Position numbers and translations under genes: made by a program
Notes under the pieces: generated by a model
Seen by the model: the letters and a program-made list of their open reading frames with translations, nothing else
Database searches by the model: none
Told to the model about the DNA's origin: nothing
Assembly (NCBI RefSeq): GCF_029168945.1
Contig: NC_083601.1
Span: 74,389,595-74,453,594 of the forward strand
Origin: Cannabis sativa
Lineage: Eukaryota; Streptophyta; Magnoliopsida; Rosales; Cannabaceae
Direction: 5' to 3'
Length of the DNA stretch: 64,000 nucleotides
Part shown: positions 36,463 to 50,400 of the stretch, piece by piece
How the letters are laid out: each line of letters opens with the position of its first letter
How positions within the stretch are numbered: the stretch's first letter is position 1

Positions 36463-39400
36463 ATGGTAATTGATTTACTTACAAGAAATTTGGACTTTAA
36501 AACGATTGTTTGTTTGTTTTTGGATGGTATCATGTTGTATTGAGTTTTATTTGATGATTGATTGATGTTTGTAAATTTTCGTGAAAAATAATTGCGATTC
36601 TGTTTCTGGAATTATTTTTATTGGATAGTATGGAAAAAATTAAGCAAGTTAGCCTTTTACAGAACTCAATTTCGATTTTATTTGAATTAGTTATGATTTT
36701 TTGAAGATTCGAAAAAAAAAACGAAGCTGTGCTGAAATTTTCCTGCGATCGCGAAAACTGTCCGTACAGCTCACAATTTTTTCGTTTTTCTTCGATTTTT
36801 CATGCTTTTTCATGGAATTAACTTCCGATTTTTTGTATAGTTTTGTATATATACTATTACTATTCCTAATTCAATTCTAATTATCATTTTGAATTAATTT
36901 AATATTTTTTAAATTTAATTCAAGATATTAGTGTAATTTGAATTTGAATAGAATTAGTATCTATCTTCTTGCTTAAAATCTATCTTATTTTTAAATTTGA
37001 TTATATCTTATCTTATTTTTAAATTTAAGGTCAGATTTTATATATATTTTTTAAATTAAATCTTTTTTAGATATTTTGACCTTATTTAAATTTAAAATAA
37101 GATAATTATAATCATGTAATTTTAAATAGATGTAAGATATTTTGCTAACTTTTAAATTTTGTTATTTTATTTATTTAAATTAAATTTAAAATCTGAAAAA
37201 GATATTTATCTTATCTTTTCTAATTTTTATTTAATTTTTATTTATAAAATAACATTTAAATTTTAAAAGTAGTTAGCAAATTTTGAAATGATATTTAGGT
37301 TAGTTGAAACCTAATTTTTCAAAATTGTAGGTTTAATTTTAAATTTTTTTTAATAATTTCGAAATTTAAATTAATAATTTTTTTTTAAAAATTTCGAAAA
37401 ATAAATATTATTTTATTTTATTTTTTATTTTCAAAAATTAAATTATTTTTAAATTAATTTTTTTTTAATTATTTATTTTTTTGAAATTATTTATTTAAAA
37501 TTAAATTAATCCTACTTCCAACTATCCAGCTAACCTTGTTGCAGGAGTATGTGGTTTTAACTTGTGTGTAAGTTTTTTAAAACCTATTATTACTTGATTG
37601 CAAATAGACATGGTTACTTTTTGCCAGATCTAATGATCTGATGGCTCCCTTGGTTAAGTTAATAATTTGTAACAAGCAAATTTTACAATCTTCTTTCATC
37701 TGTGTATGACCTAGCAACATGATAGGATCCATCCAAAGTGTGCCTGTGTGAGCCTATATGTTTATTTTGTTTTAATATATATACATATAGGTTGTTGCTA
37801 AATAAAATGTCACACCATGATAGATTTTATTTAGGTCCATTTAGTTATTGGACCTATTCAATTAATAACAGTTATTTATTTTAAGGTTAAATTCCTCTCT
37901 TTTGGGCCTTGTGTGAGAGTTGGGAGCCATAGAAGTGGGTACGACATACTGAACCCAACACTCCCTCACATGAACTACCCCAATTGTGAAGGCCCATTTG
38001 CCTGATTTAAATAACTGTACTAGGTTAATTATATTAGTTTGACCTAATAAAATTGAATTAGCAACATAATTAACTTTTAAAATATATGGAAATTTATTTT
38101 TCATTTTAATATTTTAAAGTTAATTTTAAGAAAAACACTTTTAGTTTTAGATATTATTTCTAGACAAACTATTTGTATTTTTCTTGTATTTAATTAAATA
38201 TAGAATTTTAACTAACTAGATTCTTTCTGGAGCTTGTTTAATTAAATATTCATATTTAAGTTATAAATTAGTTGTATCAACTGATTTTTCTTATCTAACT
38301 TAAATTTGAATATTTGATTTAAATTTTAAATCAAGTTGAGGAATCCTAGGCATTAGTTATTAAAGATTCTTAAGATATTTTTTAATTTAATATCTTTTCA
38401 AATATTAACTTAAAATGGAATATTTAGATATTTTTTTTAGGTTAATATCTTTTCAAATATTAACTTAAAAAGATATCTTCAAATTAAGTGGTTACAACTT
38501 AATTTTTGATATTTAATTAAATCTAAATTTGAAATTATTTAAGTTTTAGATTTTTTCTATATAACTTAAATTAGATATTTTTCAAATTTTTGAAAAGATA
38601 CTTAGTCAAATAAGATATTTTCTAGATAATAATTTCTAGACTACTTATTATTTCTAATATTTAAATAGGAAAAATAATATACTTTGTGAAATTAATTATT
38701 TAAATAATTAATTTCGGTACAATTTTATTAAGTATATTTTTCCTAGTATTAAACTAGAAATAAACAATTAAGCCTTCTCTACACTTAATTATTATTTCTT
38801 GAATTTAATACATTTAATTAACTTGAAGAATCTAAATATCTAAGTTGATTTTCATCATGATACTTAAATATTTATTGATTTTTCATGACACTTAATTAAA
38901 TAGAAAATTATTTTTAGGTTGAAATTTAATTTTTCAACTTAAATTTAAATAATTTTCAAAATATATATTTTTCTTTATTTTATTAATCAATTTCGAAATT
39001 TGCATTTTAATTATGCAATATTTTTGATTTTTTTTTTTTTGAAAAATAGATTGAGTTGTAAATTAATTATTTATTTTAATTAATTCTTGGACCAACTACA
39101 ATCAATAATTTTTTCATTTAATTGATTAATTTAAAATAAATTAATTCAAAAAATATATATATATATTATTAGAAATTGAATTAACTAGTCAAAAGAAAAT
39201 CTAGATAGGTGATATTTTTGCTTGAAGTATTTCTTTTCTAATTTTATTATTTTCGAAAATAGTATATTTCTTTTATATACTTTAAATTTTCGAACTCAAT
39301 AAATATATTCTCAAAGGAAATTTTTAAGTTCTAATTATTTAATTTAATTCAACTTAAATTAATTTCCTTAATATTTATATTTAAGATTATTACTAAGATG

Positions 39401-40101
39401 GAAATAATTAATTTTATTTCAATCACCATCTAAGTATAATTTTATAAATATTATATTAAATTCTTATTTTTTGAATTTCAATTCTTAATTTCGAATTTAA
39501 TGAGAATTTATTTATTAGAATAATAAAGAAAATACATATTAAAGAATGAGCTTTATTATTATTAAGATATTCGATCTCCATTGTGGGTTTTACACCGCGT
39601 TTGTTTTAGTGAGTAATCCTCCCTAATGGAGGAACGTTCATTAGCAATTTCGCACTGTTTAATCTCGCATGATAAGTGGTTTGTAAGTGTTTTATATGGT
39701 ATAGATCACCCTAATGGTGGCGACCATATTTGACTTGCAAATTGCGAAACAATGGTAGAAGTTCATGAGATAGAATAGCCTTGACTCTCGCCTAAACGGG
39801 ACAACGCTGGATTCCAATCTTGATCGAATAAAAGGTTGCTAGAATGTTTAACATTTTAGATGAGCTGACAACTCTATTCAATAGATGGTAGCTTTGACTC
39901 TCGCCTAAACGGGACACTGATATCAGTTTGTTGAAAAACCTTGGAAATTATTTAGGATTGAATTTTTTAAGTATTTTCTCATATCATTCCTACTTGCTAT
40001 GTGCTTATAATTTCTGAATTGATTTTGTGTTAAACCATTATTTATTTCTATTTGTTGATTTCTATTATTTTGTAGTATCCTGTTTTGTCAAAATAAATCC
40101 C
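36463..40101 (+). other. Long AT-rich leader of the copia element
   Basis: About 3.6 kb without coding frames lie between the primer-binding site and gag. Composition is extremely AT-rich from 36840 to 39540. The last 500 bp are more complex and hold a 23-bp exact repeat (ttgactctcgcctaaacggg plus aca) at 39781 and 39894. A ttttgtag at about 40075 could be a splice acceptor ahead of gag. Such a long leader suggests RNA-level functions (packaging, splicing) or filler kept for size. Confidence 0.6.
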
Positions 40102-40954
40102 ATGTTGTCACTGTTGACTGAAAATAAGCTGAATGGATCTAACTTCAATAAATGGAATGAGAACATTAATATTGCTCTCATAGGAGAAAGTGTCTTGTTT
40201 GTTTTAACTGAGCCGTCACCTGAAGTGCCTGGGGAATGCATCCAAAGCTGTGAAAGAAAAGTATGAGTGTTGGCAGAAAGCAAATGACAAAGCTCTATAC
40301 TTTATGCTTTCTAGCATGGTTGACACCCTCAAAACTCGGTTTTCTAAAACCGAGAAGGCTGCTGAAGTTATGACGAAGTTAAATGAGCTATTCGGTAAGG
40401 CATCACTTCAGTCACGCTTTGACGCGAATAAGAAGTACATTAATGCACGGATGGAACCTCATCAAAACGTGCGTGACCATGTTCTCCTCATGTCAAGTTA
40501 TGTCCAAGAAGCCCAGGATCATGGTGCTGAAATGGACAGTGCTACTCAAGTAAGTCTTATCTTGAATAGCGTGACTCCAGCATTTCTACCATACACATCA
40601 AATTATGTCATGAATAAGAAGAAAATTGACTTTCATGAATTAGTCAATGACCTTCAAACTTATGAAAATTTGATTGGAGGACCCAAGAAGAAAGGGAGTA
40701 AACCTCACAATCCTGGGAATGGTAATGGGACGATAAAACCTGAAGCAAATGTTGCCTCTGCTTCAAAGCCCAAATCGAAGAGGAAGTGGAACAACACCAA
40801 GAAGCGAACTAAAGCCATAAAGAATAAAAAGGCTGTTCCTTCTGGTGATGCTACACAAGGAAAGTGTTTCTACTGCAATGAAAAAGGTCATTGGAAATCC
40901 CAGTGTCCTAAACTTCTTGCAAAGAAACAAGGTATTTCCATTTATAAACTTTAA
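40102..40954 (+). pseudogene. Copia Gag, one frameshift
   Basis: The ATG at 40102 opens MLSLLTENKLNGSN-FNKW, the usual start of copia Gag (UBN2-type domain). A one-base shift in the gggg run near 40232 moves the frame. The rest continues open from about 40235: YECWQKANDKA, a long alpha-helical capsid-like part, a Lys-rich linker (residues ~145-205 of the second frame), and a CX2CX4HX4C zinc knuckle, CFYCNEKGHWKSQCP. It stops shortly after the knuckle, so no protease is fused. Apart from the single shift it is the best preserved coding part of this element. Confidence 0.9.
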
Positions 40955-42760
40955 GAGTTTAGTGAATTGTTATCCAATTGGATTTATGATTCTGGACTAA
41001 CTTTGTTTATTTGTTTTCTTCTTCTTATAGGCCAAGCTACTTGAACTCAGATGAGTTGGATCAGCAAGCTGGACCAAGGGTGAAATCGTCCAGATGAAGA
41101 TGAAGCTCTTCAATTTATTTTGAATTAATTGTTTTAGTTTAAATACAATTTGGATTTCAAATTTTAGTTAGGGATATTTATCCCTGTTTCTCTCATATTG
41201 TTGTAATACATTTTTTTTATTAATAAAGTTTATTATTTTCGAAATTCACTATTGCAATTTATGAGATTGAGCTTCATTTAATTTTATCTTCATCAATTAT
41301 TACCACATTATATTTGTATGTTTGTATGTGTAAGTGTTTTTATTATTGATGCAAATTCTATAATATTTACAACTCTTCATAGAGTTATATTAAATAAACA
41401 ATAGAAACTATTTCTATGTTTATTAATAATTGTTAATTCTCATACAATTATTAAGAATTTGTTTAATAAAAGGATCTTTTGATCTGATAGGAGTGGAGAA
41501 AAGTTAAGAAAACTATGCAGTTCAACGATCTTTTATATCTAATGAACTCTGGATAGTATTCAACTCCACATAAACTCTATCACACTTAGAGAATCATGAT
41601 CTTTACAACCTTTAGGGGTGGATCATAATCTCTATATACTTAGGGGTGGAGGTTATCCATAGTACCCTATATGTATATTCTTAGGGGTGGAGTCTATTCC
41701 ACAATTCCCTATGTAACACATATCTTCTTTAAACATGGAAGTAATATAATGAGTCAGCTATTGTCAATATAAATTCTTGATCTTGATTGTATGTTCCATT
41801 TCGATTTTACTGTTGTAAGTAAAAGTTTGATACCTTTGAAAGTTCTTTGTTAAAGTTTCACACTACCTTAATTGAGTGGGAGAATTTTAAAGTTCTATAC
41901 CCATCTTTATTAGGTTGATACTTGTGATAGGTACTTAAGAACACTACTGAAAAGCAAATCTAACCATTCACATGGATAGGAATAGCTTATCAGAATTATG
42001 AGAATAAGATAAAGAACTCTAGTTCAGTCCATTCGAATGACTTGAACCAAGAATTCTCAATGCTCATAAAATTTGATGGTATCTTAATTTTGATTACTTT
42101 ATCTCTGGCATGTATTTTTCACTTCAAAATACTAGTCTGCTATGTTGATGACTTAGTCTTAACTTAAAGTTTCAGACTAATACAAAAGTCACAACTAGGT
42201 AACTCTCTAAACAATCAGAGGTTAAAAGTATTATTTAACCAGACATCTGCTATTGAGTGGGAGCTATCTGAGATGTAATCAAATAGGGAACATTAGAAGA
42301 TATTCAAGAAGGATTTATGAAAGTGATCTATATGTTAGATATTAAGGAACTGTGTATCAGTTGTCCTTGTATCTCACCATCTAATTTCGAAATTCTTGAG
42401 ATGGTGCTTACTTTGGGGGTGGAGGAATTATTGTATAATAATTCAAGCTCTACCAGAGAAGAATTATAACTTTGTGTATTCGAAATCCAAGAAAGTTATA
42501 TCACTAAAGATAAGTCTACACTGTATTATCTCAATTACATATTTTAAAATATGAGAGATACGTTTTCTGTTAATTCAAATGTACTTTTAAAACAGTAAAG
42601 ATTTCAGTATCCCTTGATAAGTAAAACATATAGTAAAGAATGTTTCATAAGAGTTTTTGTGAACTAGTTTCCAGAAGTTTGGGTGGATTCGAATATACTA
42701 CACTTGATCTGAAGATCAAGACATAAGATTGACCTATTTGCACAGTTTGTTTTATATTAG
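40955..42760 (+). pseudogene. Collapsed copia pol relic
   Basis: About 1.8 kb stand in for a pol of more than 3 kb. Only islands are recognisable: VCYVDDLVLT and a stop at 42135-42167, and a ggtgcttactttgggggtgg string near 42403 matching the RNase H MVFTLGGG region of the other copia. Frames are closed throughout. Large deletions and point decay have occurred, yet the LTRs are nearly identical, so the loss preceded the last insertion. Confidence 0.7.
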
Positions 42761-42763
42761 TGC

Positions 42764-42774
42764 AAGTGGGAGTT
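42764..42774 (+). other. Polypurine tract
   Basis: aagtgggagtt abuts the 3' LTR, exactly as at 4503-4513. Confidence 0.75.
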
Positions 42775-44675
42775 TGTTGGGTTTTATGCCCTAAATAAAA
42801 CTCTTTACAATCTGATTAGTTATCAACATAAGAAATTTGAAGTGATTGATGTTTGCATGAATTCTACATGCTAATGGTTTAATATGTTTACTACATTCAT
42901 ACATATAAAATCAGTTAAATCCAGATCATATGTTTATTCACAATTACAGTATCGTCAACACGGTGGAATGTGATTGTGATCATATGAATCAAAAGACTTG
43001 GTCCCTGTTTCATTAGTGTTATTGGGTTTACACTAATGTGATAATCACCGATGATGTATACTTACACTTGGAGTAAGTGTTATGTTCTTTCCAGGACATT
43101 AGTAAAGTATACTAGTTTCGAATGTATGGAGTATACATTGGACTGGACCGATATTGCAACTAAGTTAAGATATTACAAACTTACCGTTATACATATCTTT
43201 CCAAGTCAATATCAGTAGTTGATCTTAAGATTAAAAGAATCTAAATCCTGATATGCTTAGGCTCAACTCAGGAGTGTTATTCATGTTCTTTGATTTATTA
43301 GTTAAGTCTACTTTTGGGTCAGGGTGATACGTATATTTTGGGAACATGATAGTATGATTGAGTGGGAGTGCTGAACATAAATATGGAATCTATAGCTTCT
43401 ACTGGTGTATAGAAGTCAAGTGATGATTCCCTTCGAGCTTAGCAAATAGAAGTAAATGGATGAGCTCTTGTTTAACTGACTAATTATTAGATCACTAAAC
43501 ACCATTTACAGGTAGCTAAGTGTTTTAAGGGACAAAATACATTGAGGGGTGAGAACGGTAAAGAAATCCCATCTCGATGTAGATCATCTATATAGAGGAT
43601 CTTTAAATCACAATAAGATTATAACAATGGTTAAATGAGATAGTATATTGATATCGTGGAACATACAATATGCTCTATATAAGTCTGAGAGTGCAATTCT
43701 AAGTTCTAAGAGTGGATTCAACGAAGAATTAATAAGTAGGAATTTACTTGGTAAATTTGGTTCACTTATTGGAAGCTCAGCATATAGATCCATGGTCCCC
43801 ATTCTAGTTGAGAACATTCTACTTGTAAGACTCATTAATTGATTCGTGATTGATCAATTATAATTCTAAAGTTAGACTATGTCTAATTTTATGAATTTTC
43901 ACTGAGCAGGGGTGAAATTGTAAAGAAAAGAGTTTCTAGGTTTATTTATTTATTAATGGACTTTATATGTCTAATTAATAATTAAATTAAATGACAATAT
44001 TATTTAATAATCTATTTTAGTTATTAAATAATTAGTTTTGGCATTTAAAAGGTTAGAATTGGAAAATTGGCGTTTTTGAGAAAATAGAGATAAAATTTGG
44101 TAAAACTGCAAAATCAAGTGAGGCCCAATACTACACCATGGCTGGCCACTTATTGTGGGTTTTCAAATTAATATTTTCATTATTTTAATGCCAAATAATT
44201 CCTAACCTAAACCTAGTAGTTGCCTATAAATAGAAAGTGATGGCTCAGTCAAATCAACAAGTTTTCAGATCAACTTTCTGACAGAAATTTCTCTCTTTAG
44301 AAAAACTGAGCCTTCCCCACTTTCTATACCTGGCCGAAATCATCCCTCTCTTTTCCCTTCATCAATTTCGTGACCTAGTGAAAGAGTGAGTGCCCACACA
44401 GAGCAAGTAGTAACTGAATCATAGATTGAAAGACTGTGAAGGATCAAACTTGAAGTAGAAGGACATTCGGGCTCAGATCTTGATTATACTCTGCTACAGA
44501 AAGGATACAAGGGTTAGAGATCTGAGTGGAAGGAGACATTAATTCCGCTGCATCAATGTAAGGTTTTCTTAACTTTATATGTGTTTAATTTATCGTTTTA
44601 GAAAGTTCATATTTAGGGTGTTTAAACAACATACTTGTGAGTAGATCTAAGATCCTGGTAAAATATAATCCAACA
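42775..44675 (+). repeat. 3' LTR of copia element
   Basis: 1901 bp, the partner of 34539-36447, with TATA box at 44225-44232. It is followed by the target duplicate cttta. Small identical ORFs on both strands of this and the 5' LTR are not genes. Confidence 0.95.
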
Positions 44676-44680
44676 CTTTA

Positions 44681-45131
44681 AGCAATAATATAAATGACAC
44701 ACAGGTTATGCAAATACTTTCGTTTCACATAAAACCTAGATTATCCAATTTTAGCATTCTCAATTCTCACTTTTCAGATTTTGAATTGAGATCATAGAAC
44801 ATGTAGAAGGTGATCAATCTTAAACATAGAATTACACACAAATATAGATAATTTCACAAACAAGATAAAAAGAATGGCAATTATCATTAACTAAGCAAAA
44901 ACTTTAATCAACATTCATCGTCTTTCCCAATGTGGAATTTAGTTCATAAAAACCATACTAACATCCATAATTAAATCTAGAATAGAAATTAACATAGAGA
45001 AATTCAAGAGTTAAGAAAGAACTAGTTGGTGATTGCGCTCCCGATCGTCACAATAGCTTCCTCTCCTCCTTCATTCACTTTTCGGAAATTTGATTTCTGA
45101 TAATTTTTGTCATAAAAGTCGAGTCCCTTAT
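44681..45131 (-). repeat. Candidate Tat 3' LTR, segment 2
   Basis: Continuation of segment 1 between the copia and Tekay insertions. No ORF. It ends at cttat (45127-45131), the target of the Tekay element. Confidence 0.55.
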
Positions 45132-47433
45132 TGTAACACCCTAACTAACATAGGCGTATTATGTGATTTCTAAACATGCTGTGCAGCTCGTTGCTAATCA
45201 ACGAGGTTTATGGAAAACGTGATTAATTAAAATTTTTGCTTTTTAATTAAACTTATAAAATAATATTACAAAAGACTCGGGATCCTGATTACAAAATCAT
45301 TTACAAAAGTTTACTGTTCATACAAAATAATTGTCGCCTAGCGACTAGTTACAAAAATAGCCTTGCTGTCCCGAGGATCGTACGCTTCAGGCCTAACCGC
45401 CCCGACATGTACAACCTTCATAAGCTCGCTCACGGTCCATCAGCTCTAGCCTTGCCTTTACCTACACATAAACGTAGAACTATGAGTCGACAGACTCAGT
45501 AAGAAAAGCATAATAATACTCATACATAAATCCCGGTCATGATCAGACGCCCATACCCCTGATCATAACCCTAACTGCCGTGTCCAACACGATACTGAGT
45601 CCCACTACTGCCGTGTCCAACACCTGCATCGAGTTCTGAACGTTCATAGGGACGGTACTATTGACACGTAACAGCCTGATCAGTCGAACCGGTCATACTC
45701 CGACTGCTGGTCATACTCCAGCCTGTACCGACGTGTTACTATATCCACCTGATTGGTCGAACCGGTCATACTCAGGCTGCTGGTCATACTCCAGCCTATA
45801 CCGACGGGATACGTCAATAGTACGGAACCACCAACCAAGTGTCAGCCTGATCGGTCGAACCGGTCATACTCCGGCTGCTAGTCATACTCCAGCCTGTACC
45901 GACGTGACAGGGTTGGATGGTTCGAAGCCAACATACATAACTAATGTAATCTAACAAGCTTTCTACATGCACGCTAAACATGTAATCTACATATGCATAC
46001 CGTTATACTAATCTTACTCGGATTCCGAATTCGTGTGTGCTTGGCCAACCCGACCGGAACTTTAATCGCGCTACGGACATGTGCTCCTAAACCATAAAAA
46101 TCACAACACTATAAGTGACACGCTAAATCACTTCCCGGGGACTTAAACTAGGAACTAAAAGTTTCCCTATCGATAAAAAGCATGGCAATACCCCTTAAAA
46201 CATAAAAACAAGGAAAACTAGGGTCCCTGAATTTTCCCCAACCGGTAGACCGGTTGCCCAACTGGAATTCCGGTTCTGGGAAAATTCAAAACCCCATCCG
46301 GAATTCCGGATGCACAACCGGAATTCCGGTTCCTCGCAGGCAGCAAACTCAAATTTTCATAACTTGCTCAAATCAACTCCAAATCAATTCAAACCTTCCA
46401 AACCTACTCCATATAACCCCTAGAACATTTCTAAGGCAACAAAACTACCCAGATTGCACATAATCACAAATCACCATTAAATCTCAAGCTTTGAGTTCTA
46501 AACTCAAACTTGAGCAAACCTAGCTAACATGCAATCAAACCAGCTTGAATCTACTTAAACAAGCATAATATAGCCTCTGAAAACAATTAAAAACATCAAC
46601 AACAACACAGCAACAGATTCAAGACGTTTCTTTCAAAAATCATATATTTTGCATAGAAAAACCATAGCTTTCTCAACCTAAGAATCATGCTTCAAAAACA
46701 ACTTCAACAACCTTAATTTAACAGAATCTAACCACAAAACACAGCAGCAACCACAACCAAATAATCATGCATGCATAACACTTAATTCATCAAAATTCAA
46801 CAATTTTTAAAGAAACAAGGAAGAGGAGCTAACCTAGCTTGAAGAATGCTTAGATTGGAAGAGAAATTGCTTGAAATTCAAAGAAAGAATCCAGCTCCTT
46901 GCACACACACACCCAGCCGAGAGAGAGAGGAAAAGAGAGAGTGGTTTTTGGAAATTTTTTTCTAAGTGTTGATTTTTGAAAAAAGAAATAAAAGCCACAT
47001 AGCATATATCACTCATTTCAGCCAAAAAAACAATAAAATAAACATTTATTTTCAATTAATAAAATCACTAAAGACAAAATAACATTGGGGCAAAAAGACC
47101 ATTTTGCCCCTCCACACCAAAATCACATAAATCACACTAAAGGGGTATTTTTGGGAAATTCTAAATTCTCGGCCATTCCCGACATTCCCAATGCCAAATA
47201 ACCCGTCCCAAACTACTAACATACTAAGTTGTGATTTCTACTGAGCCAAACACCGGGTTCCAAAATACGAGACACTTAGAAAAGCAAAATTATGCAAACT
47301 ACTACATGACATAAAAATACATCTCTGAATTCAATAAATAACAGTATAATAAATTATTTAAATAGCTATAAATAATTTTCATAATTAATCATAATTAACT
47401 GCTAATTTCCAAATTAACTAAGCGGTCTTTACA
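45132..47433 (-). repeat. 3' LTR of Tekay element (2302 bp)
   Basis: Carries three ~90-bp minisatellite-like units around 45668-45912 (ggtcgaaccggtcatactc and the mirrored catactccagcct) and a short aaccggaattccgg repeat near 46255-46342. The last is only two or three copies here against six in the other LTR. Confidence 0.93.
45668..45912. repeat. Tandem units inside the Tekay LTR
   Basis: Three imperfect units each contain gaaccggtcatactc, gctgctggtcatactccagcc and taccgacg. The same set is present at about 52340-52570 in the other LTR. The reading frames across them are by-products. Confidence 0.8.
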
Positions 47434-47453
47434 ACTACTCCCCCCTTAAAAGG
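47434..47453 (-). other. Polypurine tract (minus strand)
   Basis: On the minus strand ttttaagggggagtagt precedes the 3' LTR. It overlaps the end of the integrase frame. Confidence 0.7.
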
Positions 47454-50400
47454 ATTTCATCCCCGAAATCTAACCTGAATAACTCTGGATATTGAGCTCT
47501 CATATCTGACTCTAGCTCCCAGGTGGCTTCCTCCACCTTGTCGTTTCTCCGCAGAACATTGACCAAAGCTATGGTCTTATTCCGAAGGACTTTATCCTTT
47601 CTATCCTGGATCTGCACTGGCTGTTCTTCATAAGTCATGTCCGTCGTTAGTTCTAGGCTCTCATAACTGAGTATATGAGAGGGGTCTGAAACGTATTTTC
47701 TCAACATCGAGACATGGAATACGTTGTGAACTGCTGATAAAGCTGGAGGCAATGCTAACCGATATGCCACTTGACCTATCTTCTCGAGAATCTCGAAAGG
47801 TCCTGTAAATCTAGGGCATAACTTGCCTCTTTTCCCGAAACGTTTGATCCCCTTCATCGGAGATACCCGTAAAAACACATGGTCCCCTACTTGGAACTCA
47901 ACATCTCTGCGTTTCGGATCTGCGTAACTCTTGTCTCGCTTCCGTGAGGCAAGCATTCTAGCTTTTATCTTCTCTATTGCCTCATTGGTCCGCTGTACTG
48001 ATTCTGGACCAAGGTATTTCCTCTCCCCTGTCTCATCCCAGTGAATGGGAGATCTACACTTTCTATTGTATAACGGTTCATAGGGAGCCATCCCTATCGT
48101 ATTCTGATAACTGTTGTTGTAAGAAAATTCTACCAACGGTAGATACTTATTCCATGAGCCTTCAAAATCCATGACACAGGCTCGCAACATGCCCTCCAAT
48201 ATCTGAATTGTCCTTTCGGACTGACCATCTGTCTGAGGATGGAATGCTGTACTAAATTTCAGCTTTGTACCCATTGCTCGCTGCAAACTTTGCCAAAATT
48301 TGGAGGTGAACTTCGGATCCCTATCCGAAACTATAGACTTCGGTACCCCGTGAAGTCTTACTATCTCTCTGACATACAACTCTGCCAACTGATCCACTGA
48401 AAATGTCATTCTAACCGGCAGAAAAATGAGCAGATTTCGTAAATCGATCCACCACTACCCAGATGGAATCAAACAAACCCGTGGTCCTAGGTAACCCGAC
48501 CACAAAATCTATCGTGATATCTTCCCACTTCCATTCTGGTAGGGTTAGAGGCTGCAACAACCCTGCTGGTCTTTGATGTTCAGCCTTAATCTGCTGACAA
48601 GTGAGGCATCTCGATACGAATTCTACCAAATTCTTCTTCATACCGCTCCACCAGAAGTACGGTTTCAAATCTTGGTACATCTTAGTGGTGCCGGGATGCA
48701 GAGAATACGGGGTAGAATGAGCCTAATCAAAGATCTCATTCCTAAGTTCCACACTATTCGGAACACAAACCCTAGCTTTATACAAAAGCATCCCGTTATC
48801 TGACACTGAAAAATCCTTGGCTTGACCAGCCAACACCTCATCTCTGATCTTCACTAACTCTGGATCCGTCATCTGAGCGACTTTTATTCTTTCCAACAGG
48901 TCAGATTGCAGCGTTAAGTTGTGAAGCTGACCTACCACAAACTCAATGCTGGATCTAACCATATCCTCTGCTAGCTGAGGTGAGATCTGAACCATACTAG
49001 CTACTTGCCCGGGACCCTTTCTGCTCAGGGCATCGGCCACTACATTGGCCTTCCCAGGGTGATAAAGGATCTCACAGTCGTAATCTTTCACTAATTCCAA
49101 CCAACGTCTCTGTCTCATGTTCAAATCTTTCTGAGTAAAGAAATACTTGAAACTTTTATGGTCGGTATAGATTTCACACCTTTCTCCGTAAAGGTAATGC
49201 CGCCAAATCTTCAATGCGAAAAACCACTGAGGCCAACTCTAGATCATGAGTCGGGTATCGCTGTTCGTAATCCTTTAACTGACGGGAGGCATAAGCGATA
49301 ACCCGATCGGCCTGCATCAATACACACCCCAAACCCTGTTTGGATGCGTCACAATAAACTACGAACTTCTCCTTGTCTGAAGGCAAAGCTAGCACTGGAG
49401 CGGTAATCAACCTCTGCTTTAGCTCCTGAAAACTAGCTTCGCACTTGTCTGACCAAATAAATCGCTGATTCTTCTTTGTAAGCTCGGTTAGGGGCATAGA
49501 AATTTTTAAGAACCCTTCCACGAACCTACGGTAGTACCCAACTAAACCCAAGAAGCTTCTGATCTCTGTCACTGTCTTCGGTCTCGGCCAATCCCTGACG
49601 GATTCGATCTTCCCGGGATCTACCTTGATCCCATCTTTGCTCACAATGTGCCCTAGGAAGGACACATGAGATAGCCAGAATTCACATTTCTTGAACTTGG
49701 CATAAAGCTTGTGTTCCTGAAGCCGTTGCAGTACCATCTGAAGATGTAATTCATGCTCCTCTTCTGATTGAGAGTACACGAGGATGTCGTCGATAAACAC
49801 AATCACACAGATATCGAGGAAATCCTTGAATACTCTATTCATCAAGTCCATGAATGCTGCAGGAGCATTGGTTAGTCCGAATGACATAACCAGAAATTCG
49901 TAATGTCCATACCTAGTGCGGAAAGCCGTCTTCGGAATGTCCTCCTCTCGGATTCTCAACTGATGATAACCCGAACGGAGATCAATCTTAGAAAAGACCG
50001 TCTTCCCCTGAAGCTGATCGAATAAATCATCGATCCTAAGTAATGGATATTTATTCTTCACCGTCAGCTTGTTCAATTCTCTGTAGTCGATGCACATCCT
50101 CATAGATCCATCCTTTTTCTTGACGAATAAAACCGGGGCTCCCCAGGGTGACACACTGGGCCGAATAAACCCTATGTCAAGCAACCCTTGAAGCTGAATC
50201 TTTAACTCCTTAAGTTCAGCTGGAGCCATTCTATATGGGGCTTTGGAAACTAGTTCCACCCCTGGTGCCAAGTCTATCACAAAGTCAATCTCCCGCTGAG
50301 GTGGTAACCCTGGAAGTTCTTCGGGAAAAACATCCAAAAATTCCCGAACCACCTTGATGTCCTCTGGCTGAATGGTATCTGGCTGAGTGGTGTCCACCAC

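Larger units (their letters stand above)
34539..44675 (+). mobile_element. Non-autonomous copia element with gag, 10.1 kb
   Basis: Flanked by cttta (34534-34538 and 44676-44680). The two LTRs are about 1.9 kb and nearly identical, differing by a few substitutions and a short aatatgttt duplication. A Met-like primer-binding site, a long leader, a gag with one frameshift, a severely shortened pol relic and a polypurine tract follow in order. Movement must have relied on a related copia polymerase, such as the parent of 2067-4484, whose polypurine tract region is the same. Confidence 0.95.

Noticed and set aside
35381..43842. Identical small ORFs at 35381-35615 and 43608-43842
   Set aside because: They lie at the same place in the two LTRs of one copia element, on both strands; non-coding LTR sequence.
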